Source of the DNA: Cyanobacteria bacterium RM1_2_2
GTDB lineage: Bacteria; Cyanobacteriota; Cyanobacteriia; Elainellales; Elainellaceae
Direction of reading: 5' to 3'
Assembly (NCBI GenBank): GCA_012033495.1
Contig: JAAUQT010000023.1
Coordinates: 1 to 39,735, forward strand
Length of the DNA stretch: 39,735 nucleotides
This document shows, piece after piece, positions 1 to 7,561 of this stretch (its first letter is position 1; every line of letters starts with the position of its first letter). A model generated the notes under the pieces. The model saw only the letters and a program-made list of their open reading frames with translations. It ran no database searches and was not told where the DNA came from. A program made the position numbers and the translations under genes.

Positions 1-7
1 AACGGTA

Positions 8-75
8 GGTTGAGCGCAGTCGAACGGTGGGTTGAGCGCAGTCGAACGGTGGGTTGAGCGCAGTCGAAACCCGAA
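8..75. repeat. 22-bp tandem repeat, about three units
   Basis: Units begin at 8, 30 and 52, each starting GGTTGAGCGCAGTCGA; the third runs into CCCGAATTTTA. The window starts inside the array, so more units may lie to the left. The last unit recurs in inverted orientation at 12882-12908, so this is a dispersed family. There are no unique spacers, so it is not a CRISPR array. Confidence 0.9.
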
Positions 76-82
76 TTTTAAC

Positions 83-304
83 TTAGTCATTGTCCCAGTC
101 TTCTCGTCCTAACAGATCACCAACCTTATCTCTGAGCAGGAAATCGTGCTTTTCTAAAACACATTCAATTCCGGCCCATTCCCGTGCTGGAATGTATTGG
201 CACAGAACGTAGATCGGCTGATGACGGCTCACAACACCTTTTTGAACGAGCTGTCTGGCTTCATCCTTAAGCAGGCTCATGGAGTACTGAATAGATTGAA
301 TCAT
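83..304 (-). CDS. DUF4327 family protein
   Basis: A 73-residue protein matching what I know of the cyanobacterial DUF4327 family. Recognisable parts are DEARQLVQKGVVSRHQPIY near residues 14-32, CQYIPAREW near 35-43, and the C-terminal LLRDKVGDLLGRE. No biochemical function is known to me. There is no signal peptide or membrane segment, so it is probably a soluble cytoplasmic protein. The ATG at 304 is preceded by a purine-rich GAGGGTG that can act as ribosome binding site. The gene stands alone. Its leader (305-420) contains overlapping perfect inverted repeats, described separately, which could affect its expression. The family assignment is firm; the role is unknown. Confidence 0.88.
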   Translation of the reverse strand: MIQSIQYSMSLLKDEARQLVQKGVVSRHQPIYVLCQYIPAREWAGIECVLEKHDFLLRDKVGDLLGREDWDND

Positions 305-371
305 AATTCACCCTCTGTGATAAGTCGCGGTTCAATTGGGTTGTATTAGGTTAGACAAGACGAAGCAGTTA

Positions 372-417
372 GGGTGCAAAAACTAAATTTGAGCCGCTCT
401 GCACCCCAAATTTAGTT
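372..417 (-). promoter_or_regulatory. H-type pseudoknot-capable element in the DUF4327 leader
   Basis: Two perfect inverted repeats interlock. GGGTGCA (372-378) pairs with TGCACCC (400-406), and AACTAAATTTG (381-391) pairs with CAAATTTAGTT (407-417). The arm order a-b-a'-b' is that of an H-type pseudoknot, or of two mutually exclusive hairpins. On the minus strand the second stem is followed by several T, so a terminator-like role is also possible. It lies 68-113 bases upstream of the DUF4327 start. Complementarity is seen directly; function is inferred. Confidence 0.45.
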
Positions 418-890
418 AAGAATCATCCTTTGTATTGCTAAATACTGAATGTTTTCTATTTTCACGCTAAGGCCACACAAACTATATTAATAAACATTAC
501 GAAAGTCATCAAACCTTGACGATTTAATCATACTGTGTACGGCTAGTAGCGTAGAACACAGAGTCTAAGCAAATCATCTTTCCGTCTCAGGGAAGCATCG
601 AGAAATATAGGCTAGTAGAGATGGACTGTGAAAAGAGTGTAGAAGCAAATTAAGATTGGCTTTTTCCTTCACTCCATCACTAGCTGGTTCATAGCCCTGA
701 TTCACTATAGGTCAGTGATTAGCAGTCAAAATTGAACTAAAGCTCCCCAATTAGCCTAAAACGCTCAGGTTGCTTCTCGTACAGGACAAGATCCTTCTTT
801 AGTCTTTCTCAAGGTTTTTTAACCATTGCTTAGCTTTACGTTAAACTTGACTTCGCGTTGCAGTGGAGCATTGTTTCTCCGGCTTGTTGA
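418..890. other. intergenic region, no gene seen
   Basis: AT-rich sequence between the DUF4327 leader and the pdxA stop codon. I see no coding frame with protein-like composition, no tRNA-like fold and no convincing terminator. Confidence 0.6.
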
Positions 891-2066
891 TCAACCCGAT
901 GGCTGCGAGCCAGAAGCGAATTCAGTAGTCCGGGCAGGGATGGTGTGATGTTGCCGTTGCTGGACTAACTGAGTTGCCACCTGCAAAGCAGATTTAAAGC
1001 TAGTTGCATCGGCAATTCCCTGTCCAGCGATGTCGAAGGCAGTGCCGTGATCAGGCGAAGTGCGAACAAAAGGTAGCCCAATCGTGGTGTTGACGGCTCG
1101 ATCAAACGCCATGAGCTTAACTGGAATTAATCCCTGATCATGATAGAGCGCTAGATAAGCATCATGGGCCCTTGCAGAGGATTCGCCATAACCAGCCGAA
1201 TCACCATACCATGCCTGTCCGGGGCGTACCCACAGCGTATCAGGAGGGATTAATCCTTGCAGAGCTACCTGAGCAAACCGCTGCTGCATCTGCTGAAGCC
1301 AATGATTCAGCCAAGCTTGCTCCTCATTCCCAAGCTGTCCTTGTTCACCACTGTGGGGATTCAAGCCAGCAATGGCAATGCGAGGATGGCTCAAGCCAAA
1401 GTCTTGTTGAAGACATTCAATCAGCAGTTCGAGTTTCAGCGTCAGCAGTTCTGGGTTCAGAGCATCTGGCACTTGGCGCAGCGGTATGTGAGTTGTCGCC
1501 AGCAGGGTTCTTAGCATCCAGCCTGTGTGGGGTGATTCAGCGACAAACAACATGCCAAAACGGTTGCTTCCAGCCCGTTCTGCCAGCAGTTCGGTTTGGC
1601 CAGGGTAAACATATCCGGCCGCTTTCCAAGCAGCTTTGGCAATGGGAGCCGTGACAATCCCGTCAAATTCTTGAGATAGAGTTCTGGCAATGGCAGTTTC
1701 TAAAAACGAAAAACTGGCTGCTCCGCTGGCTGCATTGCCTTGTCCCCAGTGAATTTGTTCAACGATGGAGGCAGCCAGCGGCACGTCTAAAATCGAGAAC
1801 TGCTCTGGGTTAGCCAGCTTTGAAGCAGAGATTCCCTGCTGAGAGAAGCGCTGAGACAAATGCTGATAAGCCTGCCGTAACAAATGAACGTTGCCAACAA
1901 GGGTGACATCGCAGTTTTTGACAAGATGGGAATCTGAGAGGGCTTTAAGCGCTACTTCAGCCCCAATCCCGGCGGGATCACCAATGGGTATGGCAAGGTG
2001 TGGACGCAGCATGGAAGCATGAAATTGAGAAGTTGAGCGTTGGGGAGTAACTGAGGGAGTCGCCAT
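891..2066 (-). CDS. pdxA: 4-hydroxythreonine-4-phosphate dehydrogenase PdxA
   Basis: PdxA oxidises 4-phosphooxy-threonine with NAD(P)+ in the DXP-dependent route to pyridoxal phosphate. Family signatures are the N-terminal [19 protein letters not shown] (about residues 25-43), [16 protein letters not shown] in the middle, GLNPHSGE (about 235-242), and the C-terminal [34 protein letters not shown]. The His of NPHSGE and the His of YHDQG fit metal ligands; the third position, usually a His in the PGHTE motif, reads PGQTE here. The ORF has 391 residues, longer than the usual 330-350. An internal ATG at 2012 gives [12 protein letters not shown] and fits the family start better, but no clear ribosome binding site decides it. 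It is transcribed away from petM. Confidence 0.93.
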   Translation of the reverse strand: MATPSVTPQRSTSQFHASMLRPHLAIPIGDPAGIGAEVALKALSDSHLVKNCDVTLVGNVHLLRQAYQHLSQRFSQQGISASKLANPEQFSILDVPLAASIVEQIHWGQGNAASGAASFSFLETAIARTLSQEFDGIVTAPIAKAAWKAAGYVYPGQTELLAERAGSNRFGMLFVAESPHTGWMLRTLLATTHIPLRQVPDALNPELLTLKLELLIECLQQDFGLSHPRIAIAGLNPHSGEQGQLGNEEQAWLNHWLQQMQQRFAQVALQGLIPPDTLWVRPGQAWYGDSAGYGESSARAHDAYLALYHDQGLIPVKLMAFDRAVNTTIGLPFVRTSPDHGTAFDIAGQGIADATSFKSALQVATQLVQQRQHHTIPARTTEFASGSQPSG

Positions 2067-2303
2067 GACAAGCGTAGTCCTGATAGCGGCTAGTGAGGAG
2101 CATGAACTGAAGACTTGAACTGGAGACTTGATCTGAGGAATTTAATTCAAATTGTCTGCCACACTTGCTTTAAGATCGATAAAGGGGTGAACCTTTGCGT
2201 AAACTGGTCTGGCTTGACCTACTTTTGGGTGAAACAACAGGAATAGAAAAAGGTTTCCCGATCTAACTATCCAGTGCAATTTGAACGAGGAGAATGTAAT
2301 TCA

Positions 2304-2408
2304 ATGGGCGGCGAACTTTTTAACGCAGCGATCTTGTCCTTCACGCTAATTTTGGTTGGTTTAGGTCTTGGTTTTCTAATGCTGCGGCTGCAAGGCGGAG
2401 AAGAGTAA
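2304..2408 (+). CDS. petM: cytochrome b6-f complex subunit PetM
   Basis: A 34-residue single-pass membrane protein, beginning MGGELFNAAILSFTLILVG and ending LQGGEE. The hydrophobic helix (about residues 8-27) containing LVGLGLGFLML is the hallmark of PetM (subunit VII), a small peripheral subunit of the cytochrome b6f complex in thylakoid membranes. GAGGAGAA about eight bases before the ATG is a good ribosome binding site. The gene is monocistronic: pdxA is divergent upstream and the ArsR gene converges downstream. Confidence 0.93.
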   Translation: MGGELFNAAILSFTLILVGLGLGFLMLRLQGGEE

Positions 2409-2449
2409 GTTCGCCTTGCTATCCTGCTGCTGAACTTGTGTCCGGTGGA

Positions 2450-2854
2450 TCATTCCTCCGGTTCATCCAAATGTTCAGCAACTTCTCGATACAGATTCAA
2501 GACGTGGCTATCTTTTAAGTAGTAGAACACATTGCGTCCCTGCTTACGATAGGTCACAAGGCGCATGGCTCGCAGAGTGCGGAGTTGATGAGAAACGGCC
2601 GATTCAGTCATTTTCACAACGGCTGCCAAGTCGCAAACACATAACTCCTGCTCTGCCAGTGCTGACAGAATTCGTAGCCGATTAGCGTCTCCGAGCAAGC
2701 TGAAAAACTCTGCCATGCGCTGCGCTTTTTCGACGTTAAGGATATCTTGGTGCAACTGTCGCACATTCTGTAAGCTAACCGGGTGCTGCTCTTCACAGTT
2801 GGGTGAAGGTGAAGGAGTAGATGAAGTTGCTGGCGTAGAGCGAGAGGCACGCAT
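2450..2854 (-). CDS. ArsR/SmtB-family metal-sensing repressor
   Basis: A 134-residue winged-helix regulator. The DNA-reading helix is [13 protein letters not shown] (about residues 83-95), preceded by [12 protein letters not shown]. Both SmtB-type metal sites appear complete. The alpha-3N site has Cys20 and His24 in the N-terminal arm (CEEQH) plus Cys72 and Asp75 in ELCVCDLA. The alpha-5 site has Asp115 and His117 (KDSH) plus His128 and Glu131 (EHLDE). In SmtB, ZiaR and BxmR such sites bind Zn or other thiophilic metals and release DNA. A CVCD motif with two Cys resembles ZiaR/BxmR more than SmtB. No metallothionein or efflux ATPase gene is adjacent, so the regulated target is not visible. 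A perfect palindrome lies 66 bases upstream. Confidence 0.9.
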   Translation of the reverse strand: MRASRSTPATSSTPSPSPNCEEQHPVSLQNVRQLHQDILNVEKAQRMAEFFSLLGDANRLRILSALAEQELCVCDLAAVVKMTESAVSHQLRTLRAMRLVTYRKQGRNVFYYLKDSHVLNLYREVAEHLDEPEE

Positions 2855-2919
2855 AAGAAAAGGTTGCTGGTTGAGGTGGGCAACTCAAGCTTGGGCGGTT
2901 GAGTGCTGAATTCGTTTTT

Positions 2920-2935
2920 ATAAAACAGGTTTTAT
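2920..2935. promoter_or_regulatory. candidate operator of the ArsR/SmtB regulator
   Basis: ATAAAACAGGTTTTAT is a perfect 7-2-7 inverted repeat in AT-rich sequence, upstream of the regulator's start at 2854. ArsR-family dimers bind short imperfect palindromes of this size. The sequence is not the classical TGAACA SmtB half-site, so the assignment rests on position and symmetry only. Confidence 0.4.
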
Positions 2936-3015
2936 GTAAAGCAAGTTTTTAATATATTTCTAGAGTAGCAAGTTTCAAGCAGTAGAACCTTCAGGAGAAG
3001 GTGAACCTTGCTTCT

Positions 3016-3146
3016 CTAGAGCGCGTCATCTATTCATGGTCAAATGTTAACGGCATCCGCTGGATCGCGCCCGTTCCCCAAAACAGGATAGAGGCTGTTG
3101 CGCTGCCATCATCAGGATTCTGGCTGAAACGGATGATAGCCCTTAG
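3016..3146. repeat. dispersed ~130-bp repeat, copy 1 (diverged)
   Basis: Begins CTAGAGCGCGTCATC, ends GATAGCCCTTAG. Its core GGATCGCGCCCGTTCCCCAAA is shared with copies at 29622-29753 and 31278-31422. This copy is the most diverged. It lies between the ArsR regulator and the polysaccharide cluster and has no convincing reading frame. Confidence 0.8.
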
Positions 3147-3306
3147 CACTGCGAATTTGCTAAAACTATATTCATCAAATCATTGTTAAGATTTTGTAAC
3201 TCATTTCAATGGGGTTCAAGTTCTCGTCGGTTTTCCTGTTATGAGTAAGTGCAAGACATACAAGACATAACGAATGACTGTATACAGAAAATGCTGAAGC
3301 AGCTTG

Positions 3307-4575
3307 ATGTTAATTGAAAAAATTCGGCAAATCCTATCGAATCGATTTATTAAAAATGCAAGCTGGTTAGGTGCAGCAGAATTGGTGAATCGGGTACTGC
3401 GATTGGGCACTACAGTCGTCATTGCTCGTATGTTAACTCCGTATGATTACGGCTTGGTAGCTGTGGTCTTAACGACCAACGAATTTTCTAACGTTTTCAC
3501 ATTAAGGTCAGGAATCGGTTCTAAGCTAATTCAGGCAAAAGAAGAAGATTTAGCAGTTCTAGCTGATACAGCTTATTGGATGAATTGGATTCTCTGCGTG
3601 GCGATGTTCTTCCTTCAATGTATCGCCGCTTTTCCAATTGGCTGGTATTACGGCAGTGAGCAGGTGATTTTACCAATTTGTGTCGTTGCCCTCACTTATT
3701 TAATGTTGCCCACTTTTGCCGTGCAAGGTTCCTTGATTTACCGAGAAAATCGCCTCAAAATTCCTGCACTTTGCAATGCTCTTCAAGCGCTAGTGGCGAA
3801 TGTTTTAACGATTGTTCTTGCCTTATTGGGGTTTGGAATTTGGGCAATCGTTTTGCCAATTGTTGTCAGTCTGCCTGTCTGGATTGTAGTGAATCGAATC
3901 AATCACCCTTGGCGCTCTAGAAAGCCTTTTTCGCTATACCGATGGCGGGAAATTGCTGGCTTTTCGCTTAACGTTTTGGGGGTAGATCTACTCGGTAGAA
4001 TTCGAGCAAATTTAGACTATTTGCTGGTGGGTCGAATAATTGGCATCGACGCTTTAGGAATTTATTATTTTGCTTTTAACGCTGGATTAGGAATTAGCTT
4101 AAACTTGATTCAAGCGTTAACCTGGTCTTTGTTTCCTCATCTTTGCGATAGCCGTGGAGACCTAGCAAAACTGAAAGAGCGATACTTTACTAGCCTCAAA
4201 GTTGTTGCATCTATTATCATTCCTTGGGTTTTACTTCAATCAAGCTTGGCTCCTTTTTATGTACCCATTGTATTTGGACAAAAGTGGATTACAGCCATTC
4301 CAATTTTGATTGTGATCTGTCTTTCTGCCATCCCTCGCCCTTTTTCGGATGCTGCCTCAATGCTGCTTCAAAGTGTAGATAAGAGCCGCATTGATCTCTA
4401 TTGGAATGTGATATTTACCGCTGTTTTCACTATTTCTCTGCTTTTTGCCATCCAGTGGGGCATTTTTTGGGTGGCAATTGCAGTATTGGTTAGCCATGTT
4501 TTAGCCATGCCTCTGTTTACTGTTTGGGCAACTCGCTATGTTTTTCAGTCAAAGTCTCTTACTCCATCAAAATAA
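3307..4575 (+). CDS. Wzx-type polysaccharide flippase (MATE/MOP superfamily)
   Basis: A 422-residue polytopic membrane protein with about 12-14 hydrophobic segments. The N-terminal region KNASWLGAAELVNRVLRLGTT followed by ARMLTPYDYGLVAVV is typical of the polysaccharide-synthase/Wzx family, which moves undecaprenyl-linked oligosaccharide units across the cytoplasmic membrane. ATG at 3307 is chosen over a TTG one codon earlier. It opens a run of co-directional glycosyltransferase, Wzz-like and Wzy-like genes; the next gene starts 13 bases after its stop. Its specific substrate cannot be read from the sequence. Confidence 0.88.
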   Translation: MLIEKIRQILSNRFIKNASWLGAAELVNRVLRLGTTVVIARMLTPYDYGLVAVVLTTNEFSNVFTLRSGIGSKLIQAKEEDLAVLADTAYWMNWILCVAMFFLQCIAAFPIGWYYGSEQVILPICVVALTYLMLPTFAVQGSLIYRENRLKIPALCNALQALVANVLTIVLALLGFGIWAIVLPIVVSLPVWIVVNRINHPWRSRKPFSLYRWREIAGFSLNVLGVDLLGRIRANLDYLLVGRIIGIDALGIYYFAFNAGLGISLNLIQALTWSLFPHLCDSRGDLAKLKERYFTSLKVVASIIIPWVLLQSSLAPFYVPIVFGQKWITAIPILIVICLSAIPRPFSDAASMLLQSVDKSRIDLYWNVIFTAVFTISLLFAIQWGIFWVAIAVLVSHVLAMPLFTVWATRYVFQSKSLTPSK

Positions 4576-4588
4576 ACAAACTTGAACA

Positions 4589-5500
4589 ATGAGCGTCGCT
4601 GTTACAGTTGTTATTCCTGCTTACAATGCGGCTTCCTATCTCGCTGAAACGCTTGCATCAGTTTTCTCTCAAACTTTTACTGATTTTGAGGTGTTGATTA
4701 TTGATGATGGCTCAACGGACAACACGGCAGAAATTGCTCATTTCTACACTCAGCAGGAACAGCGAGCGCAGTATTTCTTACAAGCTAATCAAGGCGTTTC
4801 TGCTTCTCGAAATCAAGGAATTGAGTTAGCCAAAGGCGAACTGATTGCTTTCCTAGATGCGGACGATCAATGGTTGCCGAACAAACTCGAAGCTCATGTT
4901 AAACATTTTGATGCATCTCCTCACTTGGGCATCAGCTTCGCGCGAGTTGAGTTTATGTCATCGGAGGGTCAACCGACTGGCGTTCTCTCTCGTTCAAAAT
5001 TGAGAGCAATTGAACTGAAAGATCTCTATTATGAAAACCTGATTGTGACGCCATCGAATGCTGTGATTCGACGTGCCGCCTTTGAGCAAGTGGGGGGCTT
5101 CAATCAAGATCGAGACCTGATGGGAATGGAGGATGCAGAGCTATTTATACGCCTGATTTGTCAAGGATGGAATGTTGAAGGAATTGATCAAGTTTTAACG
5201 CGCTACCGCACGGCTGAGGCAGGGGTATCGTCTAATCTTGACCGCATGGAGCGGCACTGGGAGAAGTTTAGCGATGAAGTGAAAAACTATGCGCCAGAAT
5301 TAGTAGCGCAGCATTACAAACGCGCGAAGGCTTTTTTCCTGCGTTATTTAGCAAGACGATCGATTCGGTTAGGCTTACCTGCCAAGATTGGCTTAGATTT
5401 TATGGCTCGCTCTTGGCAAACTGATTGGAGGTTAATATTACAAGAACCTCGGCGAACGCTGTTAACTTGGTTAGCCGTTTATAGCCGAAGCTTGATGTAG
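4589..5500 (+). CDS. family 2 glycosyltransferase
   Basis: A 303-residue GT-A fold enzyme. The N-terminal VTVVIPAYNAASYLAETLAS, the IIDDGSTD motif (about residues 37-44) and FLDADDQW (about 89-96, the metal/nucleotide-sugar DxD region) define GT2. EDAELFIRL near 188-196 is a likely acceptor/catalytic region. No membrane segment is seen, so it would act on the cytoplasmic face, adding a sugar to the lipid-linked repeat unit. The C-terminal half, with YAPELVAQHY, FLRYLARR and EPRRTLLTW, closely resembles the convergent GT at 13074-14135, so the two genes at the ends of the locus are paralogues. Donor sugar unknown. Confidence 0.9.
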   Translation: MSVAVTVVIPAYNAASYLAETLASVFSQTFTDFEVLIIDDGSTDNTAEIAHFYTQQEQRAQYFLQANQGVSASRNQGIELAKGELIAFLDADDQWLPNKLEAHVKHFDASPHLGISFARVEFMSSEGQPTGVLSRSKLRAIELKDLYYENLIVTPSNAVIRRAAFEQVGGFNQDRDLMGMEDAELFIRLICQGWNVEGIDQVLTRYRTAEAGVSSNLDRMERHWEKFSDEVKNYAPELVAQHYKRAKAFFLRYLARRSIRLGLPAKIGLDFMARSWQTDWRLILQEPRRTLLTWLAVYSRSLM

Positions 5501-5536
5501 TTTAGGTTGACGAATCCCTCACGCCTGCACCTGAAT

Positions 5537-6536
5537 ATGCCAACCATTTCCGTCATTATTCCTGTTTACAATGCAAACCCGCACCATTCTGGAAACCCTC
5601 CATTCGGTGCAGCAGCAAACGATTTCAGATTTTGAAATTATTGTGATTAATGATGGTTCAACCGACGATCTTTTAGCCCAATTAAAGTCAGTGAATGATC
5701 CTCGCTTGACGGTGTTTTCCTACGAAAATGGCGGTTTGTCGGTGGCGCGTAACCGAGGACTTACCCACGCCACAGGTGAATTCATCGCTTTTCTCGATGC
5801 TGATGATCTCTGGACGCCTGATAAATTAGAGCTTCAGCTTGCGGCACTTCAAACCCATCCTGAAGCGGGCGTTGCCTATAGCTGGACTTATTACATGGAT
5901 AACCTGGGACAGTCTTTTCACGTTGACAAAACTGTTACCCCATCAGGCAATGTTTATGCTGATTTGCTTGTCTGCAATTTTTTGGCGCATGGTTCTAATC
6001 CGTTGATTCGGCGGACGGCAATTGATTCAGTGGGGGAGTTTGATACATCTTTACTATCAGCAGAAGATTGGGATTATTGGCTGCGATTAGCAGCAACGTG
6101 GGAGTTTGTATTGGTTCCTAAAGCCCAAATTTTTTACCGTCAGTCTTCAAGTTCAATGTCTTCTAAAGTCGATGTGATGGAGCGCTCTCAGCTTCAGGTG
6201 ATAGAGCAAGCGTTTGAGCGTGCTCCGGCTGAGTTGCAGCCGTTAAAAAAACAGAGCTTGGCCAAAATTTACCAGTATTCAGTTCAGCTTTATATCACCC
6301 GCACCCTAGATCCTGAGGGCATCCGCCAAGCGTGGCAGAAACTCCAGACTGCGATCCGGTTCTACCCGCCGATTGTGTTTCAACGCAAAACGCAGACGCT
6401 AATGGTTAAGCTATTCTTGCTGAGGTTGCTGCCCGGTCGCTGTTCTAGAGCGCTCTTGAAATGGGTGAGTCAGTCTAAAGCTAAGCCGATTGAAAGAAAT
6501 GAAAAATCGCCTGGCCCGACTCGCCCCATCGCCTAG
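5537..6536 (+). CDS. family 2 glycosyltransferase, with a one-base frameshift
   Basis: The intact reading frame from 5571 lacks the first beta strand of the GT-A fold. That strand is encoded just upstream from ATG 5537 in another frame, MPTISVIIPVYNA. The two join if one base is removed from the CCC run at 5578-5580, giving ...YNANRTILETLHSV. This matches YNAERTILETVNSV in the next gene base for base around the junction. The rest carries VINDGSTDD and FLDADDLW, and EDWDYWLRLA near the acceptor site. The gene is a tandem paralogue of 6575-7561. Restored length is about 332 residues. If the frameshift is real, the shortened product from 5571 lacks part of the nucleotide-binding fold and is probably inactive. 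Confidence 0.85.
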
Positions 6537-6574
6537 GTCAGGATTGAAGCGGTCGTGAGTTGAGGACACCTAAA

Positions 6575-7561
6575 ATGCCAAGCATTTCTGTGATCGTTCC
6601 TGCCTACAACGCAGAACGCACGATTCTAGAAACGGTTAACTCTGTATTACAACAAACCTTTACCGATTTCGAGTTGATCGTCATTGATGATGGCTCGACC
6701 GATCAAAGTGCCCAACTCCTTCAGGCTATTGCCGATCCCCGGCTCAAAGTCTTCTCTTACCCAAACGGCGGCGCGTCCGTCGCTCGAAATCGCGGTATGG
6801 AACACGCTACCGGAGAATATTTTTCTTTTCTTGATGCAGATGATTTGTGGACATCTGACAAATTGCAGTTGCAGCTTGACGCCCTCCAAGCCCATGCAGA
6901 GGCAGGTGTCGCCTATAGCTGGACTTGTAACATGAGTCCCACTGGAGAGGCATTTTATCCAGGGCTGTGTGCGACTTATACAGGCAACGTACAGGCTCAG
7001 CTATTGGTCAGCAACTTTTTGGCCAGCGGCTCCAATGGTTTGATTCGACGCGATGCAATTGCCTCAGCCGGAGCGTTTGATCCAGCCTTAGACGCCTACG
7101 AAGATTGGGACTATTTTTTACGGCTCGCGGCTCGTTGGACTTTTGTGGTTGTGCCAAAGTATCAGATTCTTTACCGTCAATCTCCTGGAGGCAGGTCTTC
7201 CAAAATTGCCACCCTAGAGCAATGCAGTCAAATTGTGATCGATCGAGCTTTTCGCGCCGCTCCTCCTGAATTGCAGCCTCTCAAACAGCAAACTTTAGCC
7301 GTGAATTATCAATATTTGGCAGGGCTATGTTTGGCCTACGCAGACCAACCAGAGCGAATGCTGCAAGCGGGCGAAGTCATCTGGAAGGCGATTCAGGCTT
7401 TTCCACCCATCCTCCTAGAAAAACAAACCCAACGGTATGCGCTGAAATGGCTGCTGATGCGGCTGCTTTCTCCGCAAATTGCCACCCAATTCACCCGTCC
7501 GGTTGGCTTAGCAAATCGGATAGCTGACCCCAGATTGCCGTCTCCATCGATCAACCCATGA
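6575..7561 (+). CDS. family 2 glycosyltransferase
   Basis: A 328-residue GT2 enzyme starting at ATG 6575 (MPSISVIVPAYNAERTI); an in-frame TTG at 6560 is less likely. Motifs are VIDDGSTDQS and FLDADDLW, plus YEDWDYFLRLA. Over most of its length it is clearly similar to the preceding gene, including GVAYSWT, SNFLASGSN and ELQPLKQQ, so the pair arose by tandem duplication. Its stop overlaps the next start (ATGA at 7558-7561), which suggests translational coupling with the Asp-box protein. It probably adds a sugar to the lipid-linked repeat unit. Specificity unknown. Confidence 0.92.
   Translation: MPSISVIVPAYNAERTILETVNSVLQQTFTDFELIVIDDGSTDQSAQLLQAIADPRLKVFSYPNGGASVARNRGMEHATGEYFSFLDADDLWTSDKLQLQLDALQAHAEAGVAYSWTCNMSPTGEAFYPGLCATYTGNVQAQLLVSNFLASGSNGLIRRDAIASAGAFDPALDAYEDWDYFLRLAARWTFVVVPKYQILYRQSPGGRSSKIATLEQCSQIVIDRAFRAAPPELQPLKQQTLAVNYQYLAGLCLAYADQPERMLQAGEVIWKAIQAFPPILLEKQTQRYALKWLLMRLLSPQIATQFTRPVGLANRIADPRLPSPSINP

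Noticed and set aside
1-75. Possible CRISPR array
   Set aside because: The 22-bp units follow one another directly without unique spacers, and no cas gene is near.
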